DNA of 64,000 bases from Nectonema munidae (taxonomy: Eukaryota > Nematomorpha > Nectonematoida > Nectonematidae): assembly GCA_030549495.1 (NCBI GenBank), contig JAUIRK010000965.1:1-64000 (forward strand), in the 5' to 3' direction. How positions within the stretch are numbered: position 1 is the first letter of the stretch; every line of letters begins with the position of its first letter. This document shows, one piece after another, positions 23,936 to 34,804 of this stretch. A model generated the notes under the pieces. The model was not told where the DNA came from, searched no databases, and worked only from the letters and a program-made list of their open reading frames with translations. Both the position numbers and the translations under genes were made by a program.

Positions 23936-23982
23936 CCATGCATCGATAAAAAGCCATAGGAAAGACGTTTATCGATGCATGG
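23936..23982. repeat. Perfect 15-bp inverted repeat (hairpin)
   Basis: CCATGCATCGATAAA at 23936-23950 pairs exactly with 23968-23982 across a 17-base loop. 'ggatagt' lies just before the left arm and overlaps the end of the right arm. It could be a foldback MITE remnant, a transcript hairpin or a protein-binding palindrome. Confidence 0.85.
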
Positions 23983-24184
23983 ATAGTGCAACATTACCAA
24001 AAGTTGTTTGGGTTCGGCCTAATCTAATGCAGAAGAAGATCTAGTCTCGTTATAGTTCCAAGATAAATAAAGGATGTTCTTAACCCGCTAATTACAAAAA
24101 GGATTATTATCAATCATATTATAGTTAAAAATTGCATATATATATATATATCGTGATCACCCTTTTCAACACATAATCTTCATT

Positions 24185-24566
24185 AGAATAGAACGACCAC
24201 CCCTCTAATTCGGCATTACGACCAGTTACTTTAAGCTAAGGAGTCTTGTTCTGTTAGAAAGCGCCTGAATATTACGAGCAGTAGCGCGTGTGTATTCTTA
24301 TTGTCTTGTTGCTAACGACAAACAGCTTAAATAGAAAAGACAGTTAAATAGGAAATTTACAAACAGGATTAGCATTTCTATTCTGAATGGAAAAAGGGCA
24401 TCTTTTCTAACTTGTTTCACTACACCCTACCCTTTTGTAGATCGTTATATCGAGGTTTTACTGTATGGTTTATTTATCTCTAAACGCACTAATAGGACCA
24501 TTTAGCAAATAAGACCATAAAAATAAAGTCCCAAAGGTGGTCTTAATAGCGGGATTTTAGTGTAGT
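24185..24566. mobile_element. Tigger/pogo-like MITE remnants
   Basis: Two minus-strand Tigger-type ends are visible: 'gatcgttatatcgaggttttactgta' at about 24441-24466 and 'ggtcttaatagcgggattttagtgta' at about 24539-24564. Both read in reverse complement as CAGTA/ACACTAAAA followed by a CG-rich step. To the left 'cgaccacccctctaattcggc' (24193-24213) is subterminal-like. This is probably two overlapping or nested MITEs. Confidence 0.5.
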
Positions 24567-24660
24567 TGAAAAACCTTGTATATATTTAAAAGTTCACTTT
24601 GTGTAAGTTAATTTATTGTTTAGCTTTAAACTAAATCTAAAGTATAATTATACTAATTAC

Positions 24661-24799
24661 TTAACCCATTTAAGGCCAAGCAAAGCAGATGATATCTAAA
24701 AAAAACGCAGACGATTTATATTCAAAGTCATTGAAAAAAGCAGACGAAGATGAAATTACTTATGTTCCAAAATAGGAACATTGGTCGTAAATGGGTTAA
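24661..24799. mobile_element. piggyBac-type MITE with TTAA target site, copy 1
   Basis: TTAA then CCCATTTAAGGCCAAGC at the left, and TTGGTCGTAAATGGG then TTAA at the right, 139 bp including both TTAA sites. TTAA duplications with ends starting CCC are diagnostic of piggyBac. The interior matches the reverse complement of the 137-bp element at 63262-63398. Confidence 0.85.
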
Positions 24800-25217
24800 A
24801 TTAATAGGCAGTAAAACTTATATTCATGAAAAATAGGAAACAAAAAGCATGATAAATTTTTTTACCCATATGGTCATCAATACAAATCATCATACCGTTG
24901 GAAAATTAAGTGCGAGGAAGGAAAGGCAGTATGAGGAGGTATATCACAACATGAGTAGGAATGAATGAAGGAAAGGGTGGAGTTACGAGAACATCTGGGT
25001 CTAACATTGAGTGTGGGAATATTTTTATGAAGTGAGACGCAACTAAGAGGAAACATGTGGGAATATTAATGAAGTAAGGAGATAGATAGCATTAGAAGAT
25101 AAGATATGCACATATAGAAAACAATTCATAACATATAAATATATGTGTGAATAATGCACATAAAATTGTATAAAGATATATAATGTGCAAATATAGATAG
25201 ATAAAGGAAATATTAAA
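24800..25217. other. Spacer without recognisable gene
   Basis: Purine-rich stretch around 24910-25070 with 'gtgggaatatt' repeated (25012-25022, 25056-25066), then AT-rich DNA. No gene seen. Confidence 0.4.
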
Positions 25218-25219
25218 TA

Positions 25220-26029
25220 CAGTGAAACTTCGATATATCGAACATGTGATATCTCGAAGTATCGGTTATCTCGAAGTTCTTTTATGAACGAACTTTTTTC
25301 CCTATACATTACATGTAAATAAGTTTGGATATCTCGAACTCTGATATCTTGAATAACCCGTATATCTCGAAGTATTTAATTGTTACAAGCATCAAATTTA
25401 TTATGTTTATCTCGAACTTTTTACATACGTAAATAATTATTTACAACAAAACACCAAATAATAAAAAATAAATGTTCTAGCAATATTGCAGCAATACATC
25501 AGGGACCCTTTCCCTCTCCCCTCCACCTAATGTTTTCTAGGGGGCAAAAACGCATTTTGCTCCTCTCCCCCTTCTCCCCAATAAATTTCAGTGTTTAAAA
25601 TTTTATTTATGCAACAATTGTTGCCATATTTTTCTTCAATAAATTAAGTTTGTAATGAAAATCTTAATGAAAGTAATATGTCAACATCATCAAAGCTGCT
25701 TAGAGAAGTGATGTAAAACTAGGCATACGATGTGTGATGATCATAGATTTTCATAGTTCTTTATGCCTTCATCAAATCATCTACCATTTTTTGGGCTTTC
25801 TGTCTCTTTGAGCCCGAATTACTGACGTTGATTTAAAATAAAATGCACACTAAAGATATCAGGATCTGCTTATTTTAGCAGTTACTTTAGATCTAACAAG
25901 CAGACAAAAAACATACCGGTCGATACTTATTTTTCAAAAAATAGACTTGATAATAGTTTTTCTTGATATTTTGGATATCTCGAAGTTTTTGTTTGGTCCC
26001 TTCAAATTCGAGATAACGACGTTTTACTG
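25220..26029. mobile_element. Tigger/pogo-like MITE flanked by TA
   Basis: Starts CAGTGAAACTTCGATATATC and ends, in reverse complement, CAGTAAAACGTCGTTATCTC; TA lies on both sides (25218-25219 and 26030-26031). The subterminal region is filled with 'atatctcgaa' words on both sides. No transposase remains. The C-rich block at 25505-25590 may be a separate small insertion. Confidence 0.85.
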
Positions 26030-26200
26030 TATCTGTATACAAATAAATAAGTGTTTTTCTCGCCTTTTACGAGATGCAGCATCACAATAGCTCTATTCTT
26101 ACTCCGGGAAACTATACGAAAATTAGGAATATATTAAATATTAAAACGTTACTACATTAATTGGTACATTTACTTTCTAATTAAGTTTTATTTTCTGTAT

Positions 26201-27740
26201 TAACACGTTTAATCCCAAAAACTTGTAGAAGTAAAATTATAAGAAAAAATTGGAATTTTTCAATCTTATACTATTTAAATTATTTTTTGAATTAATAAAA
26301 AAAATTTACTTATTATTTTTCGATGTCCAAAATTGGATCAATTGGAAGCACAAAAAAATTGAGGAAAAATTTCATCAAAAAGTTGGTTTTTCATCAAAAG
26401 AAATAAAACATTTGCCATGTAAAGGAACTTCACACCAACAGGCTTTTGTCGTGTTTTTCTAATTTGCTTTTGTTTAGTACAAAAATAATGACCATACTCA
26501 TCGCGCATGACTTCTTGGGGCAATCTTTTTGAAGGAACAGGTATCGAGAAAACATTTTTTGTTTTTTCAGCAAACACAAAGTGATATCTTGTTTAAATGT
26601 CAACAAAATACATTATTCACTCTCCATGAATTTACAAGTAAAGTATCGATGCTATCAGTGAAAATAAGCCAATACCACTTATTAGACTTTATAGTACATC
26701 TATACCTATTGACTAAAAATCTACACTTCCCATTCTTTTATTATAAAGATGGCAATTTAAAATTCTATTTTGTGTCAGTGTTCCATGAGCTCTAAATCCT
26801 TTTGTTTTTAACTCCTTGAGTAGATAATACGATGTAAAAAAGCTGCCAAAACAGTGTGTTCTTCCGGTGAAGGTACATCTTTTAAAAGTTCCAAATCAAC
26901 AGAGCCACCTAAACTCAGATCTCTAGCTAAATGTATCTCTAATGGATGTGCGCCCATGATATAGCAATAAGCAATCCAAGATGTACGCATATTTTATCAG
27001 TAACAATCAACAAATTATATACAAATATTTATAAATCGAATATTATTGATCGCGATGCAAGCATTCAAATGTTCTGTTGTTATGTGTTTGCATAGATCAT
27101 ATAAGCCTCATGGTTTCAACTTTCGGGGTGAATGGCGTGAAGAATAAATGCACAAATCTAATTGTGCGGAATTAACGTTTTTTATCGCATACTTTTTTAC
27201 AGTACATTCATAAACAACAGATCTGCTCAATCAACATTGTGTAACTCTAAATCTCTACGGTCCAATGATCCAATAATGGATATCAAATTTTTAGGCGAAA
27301 CAAAAATATATTGTTTTACATTTTCAAGCAATTTTTTAAATTATATGATATTTCTATTCGTTTAAATACTATCTCAAAAATTAAGACTTTATAACTTTTT
27401 TCTGGGATTAATTTTTCGGTGTGAAGTGTCAGAAAATTTTGTTATTAGATATTATGATCTCAAATAAAAATTTTATGAATAACATTTTCGAAAAATATTT
27501 TTAAGATTTTAGAAAAATGGATCGTTAAATAATAGTGTCCAAAATTGGATCAATATGTACTAACGGGTTAATAAGTAAAATGTCTACACCTCCTTTTTTA
27601 TCTTCTTTTCTAATCATGTGGTTTGTTTTCTCATTGATACAAGGAATTTTTACTAAAACTTTTTTATTCTTCATATACTTATTAGGTTCATTAACCTTCG
27701 CATGCCACAGTGAATAGGCAGTACACGGATACCACCATAA
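26201..27740 (-). pseudogene. piggyBac transposase remnant, interrupted
   Basis: Read on the minus strand: AYSLWHAKVNEPNKYMKNKK, VLVKIPCIN and KKGGVDILL (27740-27560) correspond to the 'K----v-iPcP ... YN--MGGVD' segment. SWIAYCYIMGAHPLEIHLAR (26995-26808) corresponds to the following 'vnSW--Y'. SKRLPQEVMRDEYGHYF (26530-26470) corresponds to the 'P-DVR-D--GH-P' linker, and KCEVPLHGKCF-like residues in another frame to the Cys-rich end. Several frameshifts exist. About 560 bp between the first and second blocks is foreign and ends in CCCGTTAGTAC at a TTAA (27564-27567), itself a piggyBac-type terminus. Confidence 0.7.
27000..27567. mobile_element. Probable piggyBac-type insertion inside a piggyBac relic
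   Basis: On the minus strand the block opens with TTAA then CCCGTTAGTACATATTGATC at 27567. That is a piggyBac-type end, placed exactly where the older transposase reading stops. The other boundary, near 27000, has no clear terminus, so the insertion is truncated or the border has decayed. Confidence 0.45.
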
Positions 27741-27867
27741 TGGAGTAAAAAACCCATGTTTGCTCTAAAAAATTCCCATTTAGAATATGTAGATTTTATT
27801 GATTTTTCGAACAAATCAGTTGAATTTTCAACAATTTTTGTAATTTTTCTATGTTTTTGAATCAAAA

Positions 27868-28520
27868 ATTTTCAAAACTTATGATATTATCCGAAATAAA
27901 ACATTTTTCTTCTTTTCTTATTTTTACTTAACGCCATCTATAACAGAAATCTTATGTTTTAGTACAATTTGAAACACACAAGTTTGAATTTTAGTATTAA
28001 GTCGTTTTACGGGTTCGAAGTTTTAAACTTTGGTGTAAATAAACAATAAATGATACATGGTGAAAAATATATATACATATAGAAATGTAGAGGATAACAT
28101 AAAAATGAAAAACACGACATAATGAACATTTTGCAACTTATAAAATAACCTAGTCAAAATGATGTACCTACTATAAAAATACAAAACATATTTATTTATA
28201 TGTTCAATATTTGTTAGTGTTACCTTGCACCTTGCACTTGCATGAACTTATAAAAAACTGTACATATTTGTTTCATGATAAATTTTATGGTGAGAGAGGA
28301 CGAGGATTACGTTTACTTTCTCAAAGCCATGCGATCTACTCGCAATGCCTTTGAAATCAACCGGTCGATCGCGATAGACGCAATGGGCACTCCTGCATTA
28401 TATCAATCAAAAAAACCCCATGCTTTTTTCAAGTAAAAATATTTACAGCGTGTTTATAATGACGTCAAACCATGGTGAAGGAAAATAAGAGAATATACAA
28501 AGTATTATTCATACGGCTCA
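27868..28520. other. Spacer without recognisable gene
   Basis: AT-rich sequence with no supported gene. It contains a second 'aacgccatctataac' phrase (about 27931) and a small cluster of CpG near 28360-28400. Confidence 0.4.
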
Positions 28521-28526
28521 ATACAA

Positions 28527-28840
28527 TCAAGGTTGATAAAAAAATTTCGAAAACAACATTTGTTCACTTGCTTGGTTTGCAAGAGACGGAGATTTTGATG
28601 TTGTGATATCAGAACACGTTGTGCAGTCATATTCAATAATTGTAATCGTTTTTGAAAGCGGCATTTGTTTACTTTTTTGGTTCGACAGAGGAATAGATTT
28701 TGCAGCTCTATTGTACAAATACGTCATACAATCATATTCAAGATTTGTAACAATTTTCGAAAGTGACAACTGTTTACTTGCTTGGTTTGCGAAAGAAAAG
28801 AATTTAGACGTTGTGATGTCAGAACACGTAATTTGATGTT
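28527..28840 (-). other. Coding-like tandem repeat, about 117-bp unit (39 residues)
   Basis: The minus strand is open for about 100 codons and holds nearly three copies of one unit. The motif order is EYDC-T, SDITTSKS-SLANQAS, then QMPLSKTIT or QLSLSKIVT. The repeats are seen in both DNA and peptide. The plus strand is also open here, so coding on either strand is uncertain. No known domain is recognised. It may be a relic of a serine-rich repeat protein, or just a minisatellite. Confidence 0.4.
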
Positions 28841-28914
28841 TTTATATTTAAGGATAATTGCTAATTGAATACTTAGTCAATTAATGAAAAATATAAAGTT
28901 TCAAATAAAAAGAA

Positions 28915-28976
28915 ACGGCCTTGAATATTTTTTAAGAATCGGCATCGTACAAACTTTTAGTATCGTCCCATCAGTA
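28915..28976. mobile_element. End fragment of the MITE family seen at 41221-41472
   Basis: 'ttttttaagaatcggcatcgtac ... gtatcgtcccatca' matches the right end of the 252-bp element at 41221-41472 almost word for word. Only this end is present. Confidence 0.6.
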
Positions 28977-29734
28977 GTCTCTAACTTTTTTAAGTTGAGA
29001 TTTTTTCAGAGAAATATTTGATGAGAGGATTTTTTAGTCAGATTAACTAAAATTATGATGTAGTTCAATGCTTGTAGATTTAAACTGAAATGCAAACAAA
29101 AGTTTCATGGTTTACATGACGATATATTTTAACATTTTATATACACTCACAACAGAATTATCTTAATTGCTTTTAAAATATTGTTATAACAAAAAAAATA
29201 AGGAATATTCCTATTCTATAAAAGCTATAAAGAAATAAAGACAAAAACTTAAGCTATAAAGATTAAATTTATTATTAACTCAGATGTAAAACATTTTTAA
29301 TGAGTTTAGAAATGAATTTCATCTTTCAAAAGCTAAATGCATATAACTTAACACAAGGCAAGGAAATAGCCTTTAGGATTGAAAGCAATATACGTTACAT
29401 TTTCTAATTAGAACTTATAACTTTAAATATATTTTAAATTCAATAAATATATTACATGTAAAAAAATGTAAAAGTGAATAAAATAAAAGACGACACCATT
29501 AAACTGTAGCAAAATCAACTTAATAAGTATTTTTAGATTTTTATAATCTATAAGCTGTGTTATCAGAAATAAAATCAAATCTTTTTCAATATGCATAAGA
29601 TTTTTGATGATTTAAGTCAAAAGTAAAAGTAAGAAATATTCACTTCCCTAATTGAATTTTTTTTCTCATTTTGGAAAAATAAATTAAAGAATGTTTCTAA
29701 AGCTTCTGATTGGTACTGTCATTCTGTTCTAATG

Positions 29735-32469
29735 TAAGCTCTGAAATGAATAAGCGCAGTTCTTGCTTGAATTGGTTTTGTCTTAGTTGTCAGAATATCC
29801 CCCAACCCTAATTAGAAGTACTTGATAAATGGGAAGGTTTTGGAATCAGATAGTTCTGCAACATTTGCTCCAAAAATGATTCTTTAACCTTTAAAAAATC
29901 TATTGATCTTATTTCTGATGAAATTCAAGTTTTAAAGAAAAAGAATGAAAGTTGATTTACGGCCCTAAAATCAGATTTCTCTGAAAAAATTAATGCCCTG
30001 TCCAAAAGTATCGCTCATCACTCTAATGTTCAAGAAATGAAAGGTACAATATTTGTGATAAAGAAAGGAGGAAGCTTAATTGTGTTGTTCAAGGGGTTTT
30101 GGAATAAAATAATGGTGTTAAGGTTGATGATGAAAGTTATGTTAATGAGTTATTCAATACTCATCTTAATTTAAAACTTGTATAGGTTAATAAGATTGTT
30201 AAATTGGGTATAAAATCTAATAGTTTATTGTCTAAAAAAGCAATTAGAATTACTCATAAAAATATTGAAAGTAAACTAACAGTAGAAGGTGCCCTTTCAA
30301 ATTAAAAGAAAGCTCCTAATAATTTTAGAAAAATTGCTATTTCCAATGATTTTAATAAAGTAGAAAGAATTAAAATAAAATCTCTTAAGATTGAGGCTGA
30401 GACAAAATACCAAAACAAAAATGATGAATAGTTTAAGCGTGTTGTTTCAGGAGACAATTTAAAAGATTTAAAAATTATGAAGAAGCATGTAATGGAAAAA
30501 CTCAGTATAACAGTTTCGGAGTAAATGTTTCTTCAGTTTCCTTATGCAATATAAAAAGAAGTATTTCAAGTAATATATCTGTATTTTATACTAATGCTAA
30601 TCAATTATTGAGTAAACGAGAGGAATTGTCCTATATTTTGAATGATGGAAAAATTTCAGTAGCGGCAGTGACTGAAGTTCTTCCAAAGAAGAAGTCTATT
30701 TTTATCAATCCTACTTTCTATGATATAGAGAATTTTGTAATATTTCATTAAAAGTTATTGAATTTTTTGACACTAGATTTATTGAGTAGCTCACTTTAAG
30801 AGTTATATTCAAAAACCAAGAATTCATATTTTGATGTATATACAGAAGTGTTAATTCCCTTTTTTTGGAATCTTCAAATGAAATAATTTCCCTTCTTAAT
30901 TTACTTTACTCAAAATTTTCAAATAGTAATATAATAGTTCTAGGATATTTCAATTACCCTGAAATTAATTGGAATTCAATGTATAATAACATTAATAACA
31001 TCAAAAATTATTAAATTTATTACAAGAAAAATGTTTTTCTCTGCTCGTAACTGAAGCAACAAGAATAGGAAATTCTGGTGGCCTTTCAATTCTTCCCTGT
31101 TCCTGATGTAATTTCTAGCTTAAGACTTACTTCTCCTTTAGTTAAAAGTGATCATATGTGCATTCATTTTAACATTATGAAAATAAAAAGCACTGCTATT
31201 TCTTATACCAAAAAAATATAATTTCTAATTTTCTAAAAATTGATTGGAAAGCTGTAGAGGATTCAGAACTTGATGAGTTTTATCCTTTTTTCACAAGTAA
31301 ACTTTATTCCCTTAAAGAAAAGTATATTCCTTTGAAAAAGTCTAATAGAAAATTTTGTGACTAGAAGAAATAGAATTTTGTTTAAAAAAAGAAAAAACTT
31401 TTTGCCAATTTTATCAAGTTTAGATGCGAAGGTATGTTTACCATGTATAAACAAGTATCGAATATTTTAAGAAAAGAGACGCGCAAAGCTAGGGCATTTG
31501 ATGAAAAGAAGCTTCTTTCAAACTATAAACATAGTCCATCGAAAGAAAAAAGACAATTTCTCTGAACTTGTTGGATCTAATAGGTTTCGTTTATCGACAG
31601 ATGTTGAAAGAGCTATTATATTTAGTGAGTACTTTAGTTCTTGTTTTTCGAATCCATGTTTTGGCCAGTTGTAACGTTACAATTGACTCTATTAATTTTG
31701 ATATAGGCACAATTTGTAATAAGTTGAAAAGCTTAGACAAGTTTAATTCCCCTGGGATTGATAACTTACATCCCTACATTATCAGTAAATTACATGATGT
31801 TTAAGCTGTTCCAGTTAAAATGCTTTTTAATAAGTCTTTAAAGGAAAAAAATTATTAGATTTATGGAAGACAGATTTAGTCATACCTGTACACAAAAGTA
31901 GAGATACTAAATTTTGTCACAATTATAGACCCATAGGCCTCAACCCAATTCTCTGTAAGGTTTTTGAGTCGTTTATAGATGAGAAAATTACGAGCCATAT
32001 AGAAAGTCTTAAGTTTTTTAATTTGAATCAGCATGGATTTATGAATTGTAAATCTACTATACCGAACTTATTAGTGTTTTAAGAAGATTTGGTTCATCTA
32101 CTTGAGCTGAATGTTACAATTTATGTGATTTACCTTGATTTTCACAAAGCTTTTGACACCATTCCAGATAAATATTTTATTGATAAGCTAGAATCATTTG
32201 ACATAAAAAGCTTTGCTTTGTTTGATGCCAACACAGCTCCACTTCTATATAAAACAATTATTAGACCGATTTTAGAGTATGGAAACGTCATTACTAATCC
32301 TTTTAATTCCTGTGATGCTGCAAGCGCATCAATTTTCAATGATAACAGTCGATTCATATCAAACAAGTCTACTGTCATTTTCATCATATATTGTTCGAGA
32401 GGGAAACGAAGAACAAAACACAGTGCATTAGAAAACTATTATGGCTTAAGGATAGCAAAGTGCTTATGA
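29735..32469 (+). pseudogene. Non-LTR retrotransposon (CR1/Jockey-like LINE), decayed
   Basis: The left part has a short Cys-containing start (RSSCLNWFCLSCQNIPQP) and a lysine-rich ORF1-like stretch. From about 30560 an endonuclease start reads SVFYTNANQLLSKREELSYI then VAAVTEVLPKKKS. RT follows: FNSPGIDNLHPYIISKL (31743-31793), DLWKTDLVIPVHKS, NYRPIGLNPILCKVFE (about 31860-31975), and VIYLDFHKAFDTIPDKYFID (32119-32178). Directly after LESF the frame jumps to LYKTIIRPILEYGNVI, so the part with the catalytic Y-DD is deleted in frame. Many other stops and shifts occur. Family position between CR1 and Jockey is not resolved. Confidence 0.85.
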
Positions 32470-32899
32470 AAGTTTTGGGTTTCGCAAGATTTTTATACAT
32501 TTAAACGGCGTGTAGTGTTTTTCAAACTGTTTCGGTATTCAGAATACACAAGTTTCAGTTTTAAAAATACTTTATATATTTATTTTCATTGAAGGAATTC
32601 GGTTGTGTGTGAAAGTTACGGTATTCTCAAGTTTTCGGTTTATTCAAGTTTTGGTTTAAGTTGAATAAAGGATAGAATAATCTCAAATTTTTTTTTCAAG
32701 GGTAAATACAGGGTAAGACAAGGTTAGACAGCGAAAATATTTCTGATATTAACTTATTAGCCAAGAGTAAATTTAAATACAAACAAAGTATATAGAGAAT
32801 ACATTTATAACTCTTCTACTCTAAATCATTTGTCCGAAACATGCCATAGTAAGTCAGATAGTAATTCTTTTAAATGTATAAATTGCTCAAATAATAAAT

Positions 32900-33575
32900 T
32901 GTTACGTTGAAGTGTAATTGAGGATATAATTATATTATATTAACGAAAGTTGATAGAGATCTTCAAACTTCTTGACTCATTTTTTTTTTGACAGGGTGTT
33001 TTATGCTAGGGAAGTAGAAACTACCATATCTGCACTGATGAACTTTTTATGATAAGTCGATGGCATTGCCGGGATTCGAACACAAAGGCTTTGGATCCGT
33101 AGGCGACGCCTCTACCTATCAGCACACCAGTCTTGAGTCATTGATAGCCTTTTGTTGATTACGGTGAAGGCAAGGTCTTCAATCTTCTTTGCTCATTAAT
33201 AGCCTTATAACGGTGAATTGGCAGAGGTCTTTAATCTTCTTGGCTTATTGATAGCCTTATAACGGTGAATTGACAGAGGTCTTCAATCTTCACTTATTCT
33301 CTGGCTCATTGATAGCCTTTTTTGATGACGGTGAAGATCTAAAGAAGTGACGCCTCGCTTTCTTTAATTACATATATATAAGTATATGTTCCGTGCATTA
33401 TGCAGGTATGTGTATGTGTGTATGTGTCCTTGTGAGCACATTGAGGCTTAAAGGTGTAATAAATGTAATTGTGTCTTGGAGATTTAATATTAACAGTACA
33501 TATTAGAGGATAGTGCGTACATTAATAGGTATTAATTGAATGTCATTTGCATAAACATTTGAGGAAAATGTTACA
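32900..33575 (-). repeat. BEL/Pao LTR (3' LTR of the element)
   Basis: Matches the other LTR along its length. It is longer because it contains a 151-bp SINE (32981-33131) and extra copies of the segment 'agccttataacggtgaattg' with surrounding sequence (about 33150-33300). A purine-rich stretch lies just inside (reverse complement of 33576-33590, GCAGGGGGAG), a fitting polypurine tract. Confidence 0.92.
32981..33131 (-). mobile_element. tRNA-derived SINE inserted in the BEL LTR
   Basis: Minus-strand head starts at 33131 with an A-box-like 'gataggtagaggcg' and a clear B box GTTCGAATCCC (reverse complement of about 33073-33083). A run of A (32981-32989 as T) forms the tail. Target duplication of 10 bp with one mismatch: CTTGACTCAT (32971-32980) and CTTGAGTCAT (33132-33141). 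The element postdates the LTR copy. Confidence 0.85.
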
Positions 33576-33750
33576 CTCCCCCTGCACACAAGAAGAGTTA
33601 TAATGTCTTTAAACTAATTATGTTCCTTATTGAACTTTCTATGAGTCCTGTATTTATTTTAATCAAAACCTTTCTTACCAGCCCATCTCTGCCCTTAATA
33701 ATTTCTTTAACTCTTTCAATTGTCTATTTATTTTTAATTAGGGTCTATCT

Positions 33751-34509
33751 TTAACCAAAACAATGTCTTCTGTCTTTATCTTTCTTTAAACCATTTTTTT
33801 GATTAACTAAGTTACCAAAATAGTCTCGGTACCATTTCCTCCAAAACATATCTACGATATTTTGCATGTGCATCAATCTTGAATAAGGATACTTTTTAAA
33901 ATCCAACGTACTATGCTCTGAATGGGTGTTTCCTAAAAGTAAATCATTTGGGCACAAATATTTTCCCTCTTCATGCTGAGTAGGATGCCTTCCAATTGGT
34001 CTGTTATTCATAATGCTTGCAATTTCAAATAAAACCGTCTGGAATTTTTCAATATTAACGACTGGATCTTTTCCTAATTTTGACATTAAGTTCCTTTTAA
34101 CGCTTTTAATTAATGACTCACTTACTCCGTTTTCCCAAGGTGCCTTGGCGGTGAAAAAATGCCATTGCATTTCTATGGGTTCCATGTCGCCATAGTTTTC
34201 TACTGCTTGTTTAATGTCTTTAGCACTTTTTATTAGCTGTGATCCTTTGTCAGAAAAACACTTCTTTGGGATACCCCTAAAAAAAATAAACCTCTTAAAC
34301 ACCCTTAAGAAAGCATTTGCATCATATCTTGACAACGCACTTAAATATACTGCTCTAGTTGTTAAGCAGTTTATTATTAATCCAAAACCTTTGTTTTCAG
34401 TTCTAGATTTCCATCTTTTCTGCTTCAGCCGTATTGGTCCAAACAAATCTAGGGCTATGTATTCAAAGGGCAAAGATGGTTCAAGTCTTTCTCTAGGCAG
34501 AGGACTCAT
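33751..34509 (-). pseudogene. BEL/Pao fossil: integrase region
   Basis: Integrase core of the BEL/Pao fossil, recognised from EYIALDLFGPI (first catalytic Asp region), TTRAVYLSALSRYDANAFL, FSDKGSQLIKSAKDI, and WHFFTAKAPWENGVSESLIK, the usual BEL 'W-f-p--aP--GG--E' block. The order relative to RT and gag matches the family. Part of a broken element. Confidence 0.9.
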
Positions 34510-34804
34510 TTTTTCTTTGCACGCAATTTTATCTAGTATTTTGCACGTTATACATTTGAACCGTACCGACTTTGATAACCTATTAAGATTTATATTCCAG
34601 TATTTAGCTCTAACTTTGCAAGATTTGGCAGAAGCACCCTGTCACTGTGATCGTGAATATATTTAACATACAACTTTGAAAATATATGATTTCCTGGAAG
34701 TATGATTGGTAGGTATCCTATTTCCTTGGTACGCCCTGATACCCGCTAAATTCCTTCTTTATCTTTGTATGGACAAAGGGTTTTGAATTCATTTTTATTC
34801 ATAT

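Noticed and set aside
34214-34666. 150-codon plus-strand frame
   Set aside because: Opposite strand of the BEL/Pao integrase region; shadow frame.
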